A stretch of 64,000 nt of DNA from Antedon bifida (taxonomy: Eukaryota; Echinodermata; Crinoidea; Comatulida; Antedonidae): NCBI GenBank assembly GCA_963402885.1, contig OY727096.1:27757820-27821819 (forward strand), given 5' to 3'. The notes beneath the pieces were generated by a model. That model had not been told where the DNA came from. It made no database searches and saw only the letters and a program-made list of their open reading frames with translations. This document shows, piece by piece, positions 12,601 through 27,600 of the stretch. Numbering within the stretch: position 1 is the stretch's first letter; every line of letters starts with the position of its first letter. The position numbers and the translations under genes were made by a program.

Positions 12601-15600
12601 ATGGAAGGTAACCGTAGCCTGAAAGTCCTGTGATTTGCTGTAAGGATAAAAGTCAAAGGTTACAGTAATTAATTTGCATATTCATTTTTTTTTTCTAACT
12701 TTCTAGATGTACTTGGAAATTACTCTAGAATTTAATTCATAGTGTTGTTGTGTTGTTTTTCCCTATTTTTAGTCGCGTTCAACGCGACTCTACAGCTCAC
12801 TATGTCGGTCGGTCGGTAAACACTAATTCAAATTTGAGCACGCGACTGCAGCCATATATGGCCTTGTTAAAACTAATGATAATTATCGTATGATGATTAT
12901 TATTACAGTTTTTACTGTACTATATGGTATTAAAATACATTAATAATAGTTAAAACAATTTTGCACCATACTGGTAATATACTAATGATAATTATCCGAT
13001 AAAATTAAACCAGTTTTCCAATGTAATATTAATTTTGTTTAGCTATTTACATAACACTTGCAAATTTCTCATAAGTGCTCCTCATTAATATCCAAAATAT
13101 TGGCAAGTCCATCAATCTTATGAATTAAGCAAGCCTAGCCATTCCTATGAGACTTCTATCTGGCATGCTTTTTGATCCCTTCATATCATATGAGCACGCA
13201 ATGATAACAATTATGTTAAGTCAACCAATTCTAACTAGAATTATTAACTACCTACTTTACTACTATGTTAATTTGAAGCATTTCATTAATTTAATACCAA
13301 GTGAATAAAAAATGTTGTTTTTCTTTTTAAAAAAATCAGATTGTTTGTCCGCTCAAACTGCCTTCCTACGTATGTGTCTGATGGAGGAATTCAAATTAAA
13401 TTCATAGGTGAACATTCTCGATCAATTCCACTAAGCATATACATTAAATTGAAGCTAAAGTGAATAAAATTGTGCGATTTATAAAATCAGATTGTGTGGC
13501 TCCCCACCTTCACAATGAAACAGCATTTACTGTACATACATGTTGGAAATGGTCAGCAAAAATTTAATTTGAAGTGAGTTTTCTCGATACCTTCCAATTA
13601 GCTAGCTTAGGGGTATACCTTTGACACTAAAAATGTCTTTATTTCTTTAATATTTTATATTCTTTTAAGTCTATAATTTGTCTTATTTGAAATTTGTATA
13701 CAAACAACAAAATTAAACCTACAAAGATAAAGTGTGAAATAACATAAGAAATTCCCATGATGTATAATTAAAAATATGTTATTGTAATATGCATTTTACA
13801 CAAATTTATTATTATTATTCTTCATGCAATAATTAATTATACTTACTTTTTTTTAAAATATTAAATAATTTTAAATAAGTTTAAAGAGTATACATAAATA
13901 ACAAAAAGTATACACGTGCGTAGGAAAAACATGTATTTTTATATAATTTAATAAAATAATAATTTATCATTACATTGGTATACAGATGCTGCAAAGGAAA
14001 TGCAATTTACAAGTACAGTACATTTTATCAATGAATTATTCATGAGATTATGAATAATTCATATTTCATAATTTTCATATTACTGTTGGTACAGCTCATC
14101 AAAACACATGTCATAATTATCTATACTGAAAATCAACTTTGAATTTAATTTACATTACAAAAATTATTATCAAATATATTATTGCAATAATATGATCATA
14201 AACAATAATTAATGAATTATTCATAGCCTTTATGAATAATTCATGATATTTTCAAATTAGAAACAACGCAATGATATAATTGTTTTTAGTGAGAAATCAA
14301 TTTTCAAATTTGAATTTTATAATGCACTGTATGTTTATTGCCATATGGCAAAAATGCATTATCAATAATGAATTATTCATAACCGATGAATAATGTTTTT
14401 TAAAATGTTTTTAAAATAAAAATCAATTTAACATACTTACAACAAATTTAATGTGCATAATAATGAATGTTTTTAACAGTTAATATACATGAATCAATAT
14501 AGATATAATTATGACTATTGTAGGCTTTTTACAAATACAATAGGTTAAATAAATAATACATTACGGTATTATAAAATAAAAATGTGCATATTTTTTCATA
14601 AATTGCATCAGCGTGTCAAATTATTAAAAGACAGGATTAGTATTCAAAATTCATTACGAAAAATAACACAATCATTTTTAAGTGTACAGTATATAATTTT
14701 TTATAAAGAAATGCTGTTAAAAAGATTAAAAAATATTGCGGAGACCTTTAGTACAGACTTTTATTAACATGTAATTAATTTAAAAAACACTAATAGCCTT
14801 GTACTGCACTGGCATATGAGTGGCATAATTACATAGAAATACATAATTTTTATGAAATATTATAAAACATAAGTAAAAATGGGAGAAATATCGTACACAT
14901 GTACTTGCATTACTATTGTGCATACATATAAATATTATAATATAAAAATATTAATCATACAATTGTATAAATATCAAAAATTAAACATGTACTTTTTAAT
15001 AACAACACCATACTGAATCTGAATGTAAAAAGCCCAATCACATGGAACATGAAATTTGATGGAATTTTCAATATAGACAAATGACAGTGCTTATATTTTG
15101 AATATGGCACTAGATTTAAAAATATATATATACTGTAATGCTAAAGGATGGCTACCTATGTTTGTGGGCCTATAATATAATGAGCTTACTGGTAAATCCT
15201 GGGGGTTAGGCTTATAACCAGAGTGGGATTATATCAAAGGGATGAGCTAGATTGGGCTTATAACCAGAGTTTGTTTATAATCAAAATGTACATTTCTCAA
15301 GGTGGGCTTATCCCTTATATTCCATATCCAAGGATGGGCTTATTACCAGTATTAGTATGGTATTCATGCTATTCTGTTTGTCACATTGGTATGGTAGCTG
15401 GTCCTTACCTGCCCTGAGCATATACTGCAATGAAAAGTCTTTCGAAAGGAAAGAGGAAAGTAAAACAGAAGTTTGTTTTGAAAATGTAGTTTTGTATCAT
15501 TTTTTTTATTTATGGCAATAATTGTAATTCATTCACAATCGGTCATTTGCATCTTTGTGTCTGAAAGTTGGTTCATGGTGATACTATGGAACATCGCAAA

Positions 15601-18600
15601 CAAAAATACTGGGATCTATATTAACTGTACACTGGACCGTAATTTTAAAGCCATTATTCGACAAGCCTTTCTATTTGAACTACTATACGGACAAGAAGAG
15701 CCTCGAACCTGCACCAAGTTTACTACTATTACAGAGCACATGTTTTAACCATTTTACTCATTTCTAATTAATTTCAAAAGTGAAAAATAGTGAATGTTGT
15801 GGTTATTACTTGATAACAATCAGTAATTTTTAAATTATTACTTTTTAAATTGTTATTATTATTTATATTCTACAATTTACTAAAACCTTGACTCACATAA
15901 GAGGACTATGATCCCCTGAATCTGTTGATGAGGTTATATTAATTTGGAGTAATACAGTATTACTAAAAATACTTTGGTGAACATTTAATATTAATATTTG
16001 TGTCAGACAATTTTTTATATTATAATATTAAAAATCATGATATAAATGTTAATGGTATAATTTTACTATGTTATGTTACATTATACTTTAAAGTATTTCA
16101 TTTTTTTATGTATACATAATTGCATGATATACATACTGTATCAGAAACATTTATAAATTCTATTAAAAATTCTTAATATATAAGAAAAAAAAACACAAGT
16201 TATGAAATTACACATACATATTCAAAGGCTTTCAGAAATGAGTAATTTTATACTAGAGGTATAAAGAGGGTACGGTACATTTAGAGACGAAGTTTAGCAC
16301 CAGAGAATTTTCATTGTGCCTACTATTTCCAGAATGTGTAGAGTAGAATCCAAACGTTGGGACTTCCCTATTCAGGACACACACACACAATGATACTTTA
16401 CTTTGAAACAAACAAGAGTCAATATGTTTAACACTAAGTCTATCTTCGGTTAAAGTGACACCTCTATTAATGGGACACTTTGGTCCCAAAGGCATATTAC
16501 ATTACATTTAAAATTGTGACCAAAAAAGTCTCTAAACATGGTTTAAAAGTGTTTATTTTATATTTATTATTTTTGTAATGATCAATGATAAAAATGATGA
16601 TTAGGATAATGATGACAATGAGATAATAGTGATAATTAAAGGTTAAAAAATAGCGGAGTTCAATGTTGTGCTAAATACTTTAATTTCTAAATACTTTAAT
16701 TTCAACTCAAGATTCATAACATCATCAACTACTGAATTATCGATATTATGTGGCCGGATTTAAACGTAAACACTACAGATCTTTAACTTCCGTAAACAGA
16801 CCTTGCCATAAGTGCGCCCTCAAGTGTTTAATTAAGTATTACATCAGCGTCCATTTCATAACAAGACATAATTTATTTAGTTTTGTCAGCAAATGCATTC
16901 AAAGGATAGCTATCTACCCACTTTATCCCTAGGCTTAATGCACAAGTAAATAATATACAGTATGACTATACTCTCAATCTTGAATTGAGAATATGTTGAT
17001 ATGACAGCCACTTCTAGGAAACCCATCATTGACCCACACTATCTATTTCAATGTTGAAACTATTCAATGTGCCCCCAGTATAAATAAGAATAATAAACAT
17101 GTTGAAAGGTAGTACATATGACGGCATCTTTCATTGTATGCTGAATGATTTTCGTATGTATATGTATGTAACTATACTGCTAAAAAGTATTGATGAAATA
17201 AATAATGCATGATCAGCCATACGTTGCCCAATCCTACTGACCAAAATTTAAGATAATCTAGGACATGCCATCAAATGAAAAATCATTAGTCACCATGTAA
17301 AAAACTCAATGTGGGAATTTGGACATCTTCAAACTTCTGTCAAAATGGCAGGATGAAAAAAAGTGACTGGGACTTGAGCTTTATTTCAATCTTATGTCTC
17401 CTCCAACACTCTCACACTTCCAGCACCCTTCGCATGATGCCACATTAATATTCAACAACTTCTCTCTGATGTCTAATTAAGGATGACACTTGATAGTTAT
17501 TAATATCATCTTCCTTTCCCCTCCATTCCTCATATTGCAATTATAAGGCAAAACCGAAACTTCCTTCTACGTACACCTGTCAGGGGTTTACTGGAGTGCT
17601 TAGTCTGCCTGGCCAATATTTGATTGAGGTCTCTTCTGAAGCAGGGATTCTTATAATGTGAAGCTTGTTCTATTGCTGTCATTCACTCTTTGATCAATTT
17701 TATGTTTCTTTTTCTAGGTTCTATCCCAATTCAAATCCAATGACCATTTGGTTACTTTTTTGTGCTACCTTGAATTCATTCCTGTACTGTTTTTAATGTT
17801 TTATTGTTTTTTGAATTCGAATAAAGAAATGAAAATGAAAAAAAAATCTTAAGGTTCTATCCCAATCCACTCTGAGAATGTTATTCAGTGTATAAAACAA
17901 CAAGCATTCACTCTTTAATCATGTTTATGTTTCTTAAGGTTCTACCCCAATTCGTAAGGTTCTATCCTAATGCACTCTGAGAATGTTGTTCAGTGTAAAC
18001 AACATACATTCTCTCTTCAATCATACATTATTCCAATATGTAAGCACGATGTTGAATCATTAATCAAAGTTGCTCTCATTTGTCATCCTAAAAACCATGT
18101 GTTCCTGCACTTCACAATCTCTTATTACATGAATGTATAGCAATATGACCAAACACATGATTGCTTCTGTCCAAGTTAACCTAAGACATGTCTAGTACTA
18201 ACGTAAACAACGATGTACAATATATCTACCTTCAATCTCGTATTACAATCAAGATTCATATTTTAAAGTGGAACAGGATCTTACTATCAGAGGCTTGGTT
18301 CAATTCCTGACTCTGCCCCAGTATTTAACTCATTGGCATGGAAATGGGAGAAAAACTTGTAGTTATGATATACGGTTTAAACCATTCCCTCTATGGAGAT
18401 CCCAGGGATACTCTATTAAGAAGATTGATTGGTTTAAATAAAAGTTTTTTATTTCTGCAGTTTTCTTATATAATGTGTGTATGTTGACAAACAAATGTTG
18501 ATTAAATAAAAGATAAAAAATAGATTTAGAATATTCATTAGATTTAAAAGAAATCTATATTAAAACCCTGTGAACAATCAAATCACTGTAACAACACATA

Positions 18601-21600
18601 GATCTATCAGACAAACACGACTATTGTATTAAAAGTACACTAGCCTGCTTTACAAATTATGCAAATTACGCAAATATGCAAATTATTTTGTGTCACACAA
18701 TTTTATGCATGCACTCACTTTGTCAAATGAATCAAATCTCCATTTTACTTGGAAATGGAAAGGAATGTTCATAAAAAATGGAAAGGAACTTGCAATAAGG
18801 TCCATTCAATTCCAGTGTCAGTATGATCATTAGAATCAACCATACTTTTTTTTTACAGTTGTTTTATACAGGTAACACAAGAAATTTGCATACAGTTTCT
18901 CATCTACTGTACTATTGTAAAAGAAGGCATAAATCATTGTCAGCTTAGACTTGAATAACTAGCAAACAAAAAAATACATCAGGTTAACTTTGGACAGATA
19001 CTGTACTTCCAAATTATGTAGATTTCTGAGTGAAAGTTTACAGAATTTACTAATTTGAAGGCATGCATAGATCATTTATTTTATTTACTATCATGGCATG
19101 TTTATTTAATCCACTCTTTGTATTAGAACATTCCACCCAAATATCCATGACTCTCTCTGTCATGACAGCATGTTTAAGATTTATTGTTTGAGGAATTTCC
19201 ATTTATCAATTTGAAATTTGAATGTATCAGATATTTGAATTTATTAATGCTGGGAACAAATAAAATTATTTTCAAGTCTAATAACAGACATGATTTTAAC
19301 CTTCTTTAAAAACACATCACAACTTCTATTACTACTTCTAAGTTAAGTCTAAATTCAATATTAAATTTTTTTTAAAAGAAAACAGAATCTGAGAAATACA
19401 CAATGAAATTCAGACATCAACAACTTACAATAAAAACACAAAATTGACACAATGTGCAAAGAAAAGTGCATGAATAAAAAAAAAGATGAACATTAATTTT
19501 TGGCGTTTGTCAACTACCTGTAGCACTATCGTCAAAGATCCTTTGAGTTGGAATTCTCTTCAACTGTTTTGATCCTGTATTAAATTCACATTCATCAAAA
19601 TGAAGCAACACACAGTAGCAGGAGGAACATAGAAATGTGAATGAATAATTAAGGGATGATGTCAAAAGTATTCTGCTGCAGTTACTGCAGTAACTATATT
19701 TTAACCTGTTTTTTAAATTATTTAGCATGTTTTTCTAGGTAATCTACACAAAATACACATTGTTTAATTGCAGTGTTTCCTCATTCAAAACATTTACAGT
19801 GAAACAAACCATACTACTGTAGTAAAATAGAAGTACTGCAGTATAATAAGAATAATTTTGACACGATCTCTAATAATAATCAAAAAGATTTAGACAATAA
19901 AAAAAAGAAAGCAATTGGGATTTGAAATTAGTTAGTACAAGAATGAGAAGTTAAAGCATAAAAAAACTAATTTGAATATTAAATGGGATTCATTATCATA
20001 CAGGTGGTATATGTTGATGTGAATACCAGCTTCTATTTTTACCATTATTACTACTATATTACTAATTAGACCCAAAAATGTTTTGCTATCAAACAAAATG
20101 ATTTTTTGAAAATTATTTATTGAAAGTAAAAAATACTAGGCTCATGCTTGCCAAGTATGAATTTGGCGAAAAAAAATTGTTTCCTCTTCACAATAAAATT
20201 TAATGTTTTAAATATGTATCATGGACAAAAAAATATAAATCTAAGTTTTTCAGTAGGTAAATAGTGCGTAATATTATAGCACATAAAAATTTTAACTTTG
20301 ATAATTATATCCTTTCTTAATTTGTCTTAAAAAATATAATTTTATGCTAGCGTGTTGAGCCTAGCAATATGGTTTGCAAGATGCAATTTGCAAAGGCTTC
20401 TATACTTTCATTTGTTTGTTCATTTAGAAAAGTATGTCCATTTATTAAAAAGGAGAAACAATTTTTCTTTATATCTTAATGTTTATTGTTTGATTTAAAC
20501 CTTTTTTAGGCCTTAAGTATTAGAAATAAACATGGGTGCATGCAAATGGAAGATGACTGATTACAAAGGAAAGATTCCATATTAGGCATAAAATATTTAT
20601 ATTCCATATTTTGTGTACAATATACGAAGAATTAATTAAGACATTTCTTTTATTATAATCAAAGTAAGAGGAATAAAAAACTTTAGATGGTAAAAGATCA
20701 CTTACAATTATAATATGGGAAGGATGACAGAATATTAATCATAATTTTAATGGTTAAAAAAAGAAAAATAATTATTAATTACTTCACTTTGCTCTTTTAT
20801 GGTTTTAATAATTTTTAAATATTGGCCAGTAGACCAAAACATTTTTTAGAAATTTAATAATAAATCAGTATACAGTTTTAACATGCATACAGTAGTATGA
20901 AATCTTGAACATGCAAGAAATCGTATTAGTATATATAACAGTACACCACCAGTCTAATTACCAATACCTCACACTATCAAAACAGATAGCTGTCAATCAC
21001 AAATGGTCTATGGTGGCGATATATCTAACCTACTGTTGTCTATAAAAGAATCAAGCAGTAGTAAAGTTTTTTCACAAACACTATAAAAGTTCCATGCAAC
21101 ATAACATTCTGGAAGAATCTTTCCTTCAAGATTAATCCTGGAATTTCTTCTAATCATTCTCCACAATGGTGGTCCTACCACTACTGCAAACATTCAGTCA
21201 TTCACTCCAATCAAACACAAAGTTTTACGAAGATTAGAAATGTTTGAAAAATTAGAAAGTTTTAGTTTATACTAATCTACACTACAAACTGATACAAATT
21301 GAAAGTAAAAGTTGCAATGAAATTTGAAAATAGGTTTGTTCTTGCTTTTCATACAATAAATGATTGAAAATTCTTTGAAACCAATACAGTACATGACATT
21401 TACAACTGATGAAATGGGTGAAAACTGGGGAGTTCAGATGATATTACATAATGCATAAAAATAAACCAAATATAAAGAAACAAGCAACTTAGGTGGTACT
21501 ACTGTAGATGATAGAGTAACTGTCATGGAGAAAGTAATATTGTTTCAAAGTATGTTCCATCTTTTAGAACTTTTAAGTTAAACAATATAATTTTATGCTA

Positions 21601-24600
21601 GCGTAAAAACAATTGAAAAAAAATTTGCCTTTAAAAAGGCAAAGGTTTTAAAACTATTAAAATATCTTAATTTCCAAACTGAAGTGTACCCCTGATTGCT
21701 GTGATGGCATACCATGTATCACAAGTTGTTTTAAATATCTTTCTACGGCAATTATGTTGTATCTCGGGCTAATACCAACTTGTATGATGGGTACAGATGT
21801 AAGGTAAAGGTTACAGTACATCCATCCAAATATGTTCAACCTTACCTTACATCCCATATTTCTTAGGAGAACATATTGATATATTGTAATTGGCAATTAA
21901 TAACCTTAACCTACCCACTGTGTTTACTATAAAAAGCTTTTACACACAGTCTCTTTTGACTTTTATAGGAATTGATAAACAGAGGTAGATTTTAAACACA
22001 ACTGAACTTGCAGTGTTATTTTAAAGATTGTGATAAAATGAAAGATCAAGTGGATGTTATCCCACTAGGACGTAATGCAAGGACGTGTCCAATCACAAGC
22101 AAGGGTTTGGATTCATTGTAGGATGCGATATTTCACTAGTCTGACGTACAAAAATCAAGTAAAAAATGGCATTAGTCAACTATTGTCTTAAGCCCGGGTG
22201 TGTATTCTAGTAGGTCGTTGATTAGAAATTTGGACAAACTGAAAAGCGCAAATAATGTTAAAATGAGACACAACTCGGCAGCTCATAAATTGTGACAATG
22301 CAATCAGATTTAACCAATGAAGTGGGCTTGTGAAATAGGAAATGGGCTAGTGAATTTCACAATAAACTAGCCCAGTGGTCTAGTAAATAAAATGTCAAAA
22401 ATCGGGCCTGTGATTGGTTAAATTATTTGTATTGCATGTACGTCCATGCGTTGCATGAGAAACTAGCTTTGGGTATAAACTTATAAATGAGAGGCTGAGA
22501 TAACAATTCAAATCATAAATTGTTAAAGTCGATAAAATAAAACAGACTAACAAAACCACTTAAAATAACTGGAACTGGTAGAGATAAATGAAAACAATAT
22601 CATCCGGTAAAATAAAGTAGTGGCATTAGCGAGATAAACAAAACATTTGAAATAGAGATGGAAAAAAAATAAAATCATGTTAATTTTTTAAACCAAACTA
22701 AAATCATGGCTGCCAATTAATGAAAAATCACAGCATTCATTTAAATTAAATCAATGCTTATAGATAAACTTTAAGTTTAATACAGAATTTATAATAAAGA
22801 AAATTAGAAAACTAAATAAAAATTATGTTAAATATAAACAAAACATAAAACAATAATTCATAAATATAAAGAATTACAGAATCGACTTAAAATTTAAAAA
22901 AAAAAATCATATAAAAAAATGCTGTAAACAGATTAAATGTAATCCGCTTGTTCACATAGTTTAATTTACATAATTCTTATCTTATTTGCATACTATAACC
23001 CAAATATTGTTATGTATTAAGTTTTATTTAAACAATCATGCATATTAAATGTATATTATATAACTTAATTATAATTTTTGTATTTCATCATGCACCCTTG
23101 TTGTTAATGTATATTCAATTGAAACTGCTTGTTCAGTCATGCATATCAAGTTAGAATGTCAAAGTTATCAACAATAAAGGTACTGTAGCATATAAGTTCA
23201 TTATTAGAAATAAAGATATAAAAAAAATTATAACAAAATTTCAAAAATGAATTTATAATTATCTCATTTACATACTGATGTAATATTTACATACAGATGT
23301 AAAAGTCACCTGCCTGTCTTAAAAAATAGCAGAATAGTAATTAGATATAGTAGAAAGAACCCTTTCTTTGGCATTACCCTTTCAGAAGACACTTTCTATT
23401 GGTCATGAAGACGTCCCCTGAACAGGGGTTCTACTGTTTAACTATTTAAAGGGTGCTTAAATGTTAAAGTACTTGAATTTAATAGTGATCACATTTTTAA
23501 TTCAAATTTTGGTTACTTACGTCTATTACGTCTAAATCGGTAACCCATTCCTGATTGGCTACCATTGTGCTCTTCCGTAACTTCAGTGTTTGCTGCTGAA
23601 GATGCTCCTAGATCTTCATAATTTATTATATACATGATAACCTCATCATTCTCTTTCTTGACTGGAGCAACTAGAATGCTACACTGGAACATAGCACCTG
23701 GAATTATGAATAAACAAATATGAATTATTCATAAATTATGAATATTTATGAATTAGGCATAAATTATTCATAAACTATGAATATTTATAAATATCAGCCA
23801 TAAATTATGAACATTTAGAAATTAAAAAAAACAAAAATAGTAAACACTGTAAAAAATAAACATCAAAGAATATGAATTATTCATAAATTATTATTTTAAT
23901 ACTATGAAAATTTAGAAACTAAAAAAAATTATTTAAATCTGAATTTTCAATTCATACACTCAACTCGGATATGTTTAGGCAAAGAGTTAAAAGTGACCAG
24001 CCTAAACACACTATATTCAATTTTTAGTATTATTACTTGCACCTGTCATGATAGAATAAGACAATTTCAGTTAATTTCAAATTACACTTGTTCAAATGTC
24101 TAAAAAATTTCATTAACACTAAGTGTATGTATGCCATAAGAAACAAGTCTTGTAGCACATGACACTGCTAATAGTGATAATACATTGATTACTTTGCTTT
24201 TGTAAGAATCAACGTAGCCCCGAGCAACAATCTGTTTATTTGTAAAATCACATAATTTTACGTAATACTGAACTTTGACACGCAATTTGTAAAAAAGTTT
24301 TATTCTGTAAAATGTCATTTAATTCATACATTCATTTCCTTTATTTCAGATAGTACATTCATATACAATTCATACAAAACAAAAAGAGAAAAAGATGGCA
24401 CCAGGAAATTAATAATAGCAACTTGCAAAAAACCAACCTACAATATCTTAAAATATCAATTTGCACCAACGCATTAGTACATTTTTACTTTATTATTAAC
24501 TTTTTCTTTTCTAATTTTAAAAGTAAGAATCAATATTGAATCTAAAGCTAAAACCACATCAATTTTAAGGAGTTTGATGAATCAGGTGAAATCTGATAAA

Positions 24601-27600
24601 GTCAATAAGATTTACCATTTAATTGCTTACAATGGTGTTATTGCTAATAACATTGATAAAGTAAACAACACAAGCCTGGGCTTCAATTAAAAGCAATCGG
24701 CAATGCTCACACTAAGTATGTACTCACTTAGGTAACCTTTCATCTATAACCTTTATAAAAGCATTAATCATATAGTCTATGATTGGTTGTAGGCGTAACC
24801 AAGCCGACAGCTATACTAATTAATTTATTTTACTTATTTATTTATCTTATAGTGCAAAATTAATTAGCAAAAATAAACAACTGTAAACTTGGCTAAATAT
24901 AGAAGGATCTATGTAGTTGATTGTTATGAAAAGATCTTGTGAAGAAGAAGGATGTTGGAAAATCAAATTAGAGGAGAATTTGTATGCAAGATAGGGATAT
25001 GTCGTGGGGACAGAATATAGTGTTCTTTAACATCTTTGACATATATTGAGACAAGATAGGAATACACCAGCAAATCTGGCTATAAAGTCCTACAAAACAC
25101 AAAAAATATAGAGGTAGGCCTAAATGCGCACTTTCAGTTACTTTAAACAATGACATAAAAAAGGTGAACCCCCCCTAGCATGATGAGACTGGACACAATG
25201 AAAGATGTTGACTATTTTAGAAAGTTGGCCAACAAACGAAAGGAATGGAGAAACCCGGTACAAAGAGTAAGCAAGGCAGCCCAGGCGGAGAAATCAGACG
25301 ATTACTCGGCAAAGAGGCACTAAATAATAAATAATAACATCTTTGTCATTTCATTAGAGTGGGTCACATGATATTCAATAAATACTATATTGAAGCCATG
25401 TGACATAAATAGTGCATTTTTCATTATATGTGAGTACAAATCTGTATTTATGCATGTTCATTCTTGTTATATACAATCGCAACTGTCCAATCAAATGATA
25501 AAAATGTACTTTAGATGTTAAATGTTTTTATATCCATGTAATGGAACAAATATTTTCATGTGGTGAAAGATTGAAATTTTCTATTCTCTCGTCATTATCA
25601 TCGAATGGGTGGAAGTTGACTTTCCATTACATGGGACAGTCCGCAAACCACGCCCTCAAGTGGGAGCATCTCCACATTAAACCACATCATATTTTTTTAG
25701 ATGGAAGAATATGCAAATACTATCATCAATTTTTATCAGATTTTTTCTTATAATATGCAAAACAAATTTTGCAAGTATATGCAATAAATTGTAACCGTTG
25801 ATTGATTGAAAATTGTTGGCCTGTTATTAAGTTTGACCTCCCTTGGGAATCAAATGCCAAAAAAATTTAAAATATAATTAATTATCAACGATGTACTACA
25901 AATGTCAATATTATAGTTTTATCACCGTGGTTTAGTGTTCTACATACATACATATAGTTGAACATATTCATTTGACATTTAAGAAATTGTTTTGTTTACA
26001 GTAATGAGAAATCCATTGTAGATTAACTATTAAATGTCAATGTATTGTTATAGCAACAATAAAATGTATTATTATAACACACCTGGGTGTATCCGATTGG
26101 TTAATTCTGTATCATGTACTGCTCAGACTTATTTCTCTATTACGAAGAAAAATTTCTATCAAATACTTCTATTGCATGTTCAGCTGTTTGTACTATTACA
26201 TGTTAAAATTTCTATCAAATGCTTCTATTGCATGTTTAGCTGTTTGTACTATTACATGGTAACATTTCTATCAAATGCTTCTATTGCATGTTTAGCTGTT
26301 TGTACTATTACATGGTAAAATTTCTATCAAATGCTTCTATTGCATGTTTAGCTGTTTGTACTATTACACGGTAATATTTCTAACAAATGCTTCTATTGCA
26401 TGTTTAGCTGTTTGTACTATTACATGGTAAAATTTCTATCAAATGCTTCTACTGCATGTTTAGCTGTTTGTACTATTACATGGTAAAATTTCTATCAAAT
26501 GCTTCTATTGCATGTTTAGCTGTTTGTACTATTACACGGTAAAATTTCTATTAAATGCTTCTATTGCATGTTAAGCTTTTCGTATTTCATTTCATTTATT
26601 TATTTGACCAAGAAAACATAATATACATTGTACAAAGATGAATTGGTCCGGGACTGCTAAAGTAATACGATTACTGTAACTACAAGAGTCAGCAGTCCCA
26701 TACAAGAGTGATTAGTGATTCAAGAATTTGGTGCAATGCAAGGCTGGTGAATGCTGTTTGAAAATTCAACTTGTAGCATATATGCACCATTTATAACTAT
26801 TCTGCAGTGAAAAATCCAAGCGCTGCTTCTTTTATTAAATGGCACAGCCTTCCGCCTCAACATTGATTAGTTAAAGATGGAAGAACCAGAGTAATTAAAA
26901 GTTTAATTTCAAACATTCTTTACGTGAATTCTCAAAAATATTAAATGTGATGATTGTTTAGTCTGCTGTATGATCAAAAAAATGTGATTTGCCCATATAT
27001 GGACATGATGATGTCATATCACTACCATATTTGGGAATATCACTACCATATTTGGACACGTCACATTTTTTTGTCACATAAAGTTTGATAGTGTACACAG
27101 AGCTTAAGAGGATGGCATAGAAAGAAGGATGCGTTCTAATCAAACCGCAATGGGCAAAACCAGATGATTAAGGAACAGGAAACAGGTAAGCCTGATAATA
27201 AGGTGGCTTATTGTTGATGTGTATGTACTAACTCATCCAAATGTAAACTAACCTCAAAAGTAAACAGATTGTTGTAGCAAACAATCATTAAAAGTTTGAC
27301 AGCTGAGTTCTTTTCATATAATGTTAATATGTTGTATCTACATTTTTTATGTTACAAGTTACATACCCGGGATAGACCATGGCCTTATGGCTATTTTTTT
27401 TTAAATTTTAAACCTAAATTCTGCTAATGAAAGACTTGGAAACTATTGATTTTGTTTGTTGTTACAATTTGTCATGTTTATTTTCGGAAGCAATTGATTT
27501 CTTATTATCAAGATAATTTTGATATGTCGATCGGTCAAGCATGTTAGTCACTAACCCCCTACATGGTATACAAGGTCAAAACATTGTTTAATATCTCTTT

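Larger units (their letters stand above)
12638..23520. other. ERG intron 3, repeat-rich
   Basis: A roughly 10.9-kb intron between exons 3 and 4. It holds the hairpin AGTCGCGTTCAACGCGACT near 12770, three TGAATTATTCAT hairpins (14031-14394), imperfect direct repeats around 'AAGGTTCTATCCCAAT' (17690-18040) and the candidate cassette exon (19518-19574). Open frames at 14582, 15223, 15512 and 21008-21193 (minus) have no recognisable homology and look non-coding. Confidence 0.55.

Noticed and set aside
21008..21193. 61-codon minus-strand frame with [19 protein letters not shown]
   Set aside because: It looks protein-like, but I recognise no family, and its splice sites do not fit the ERG exon phases convincingly.
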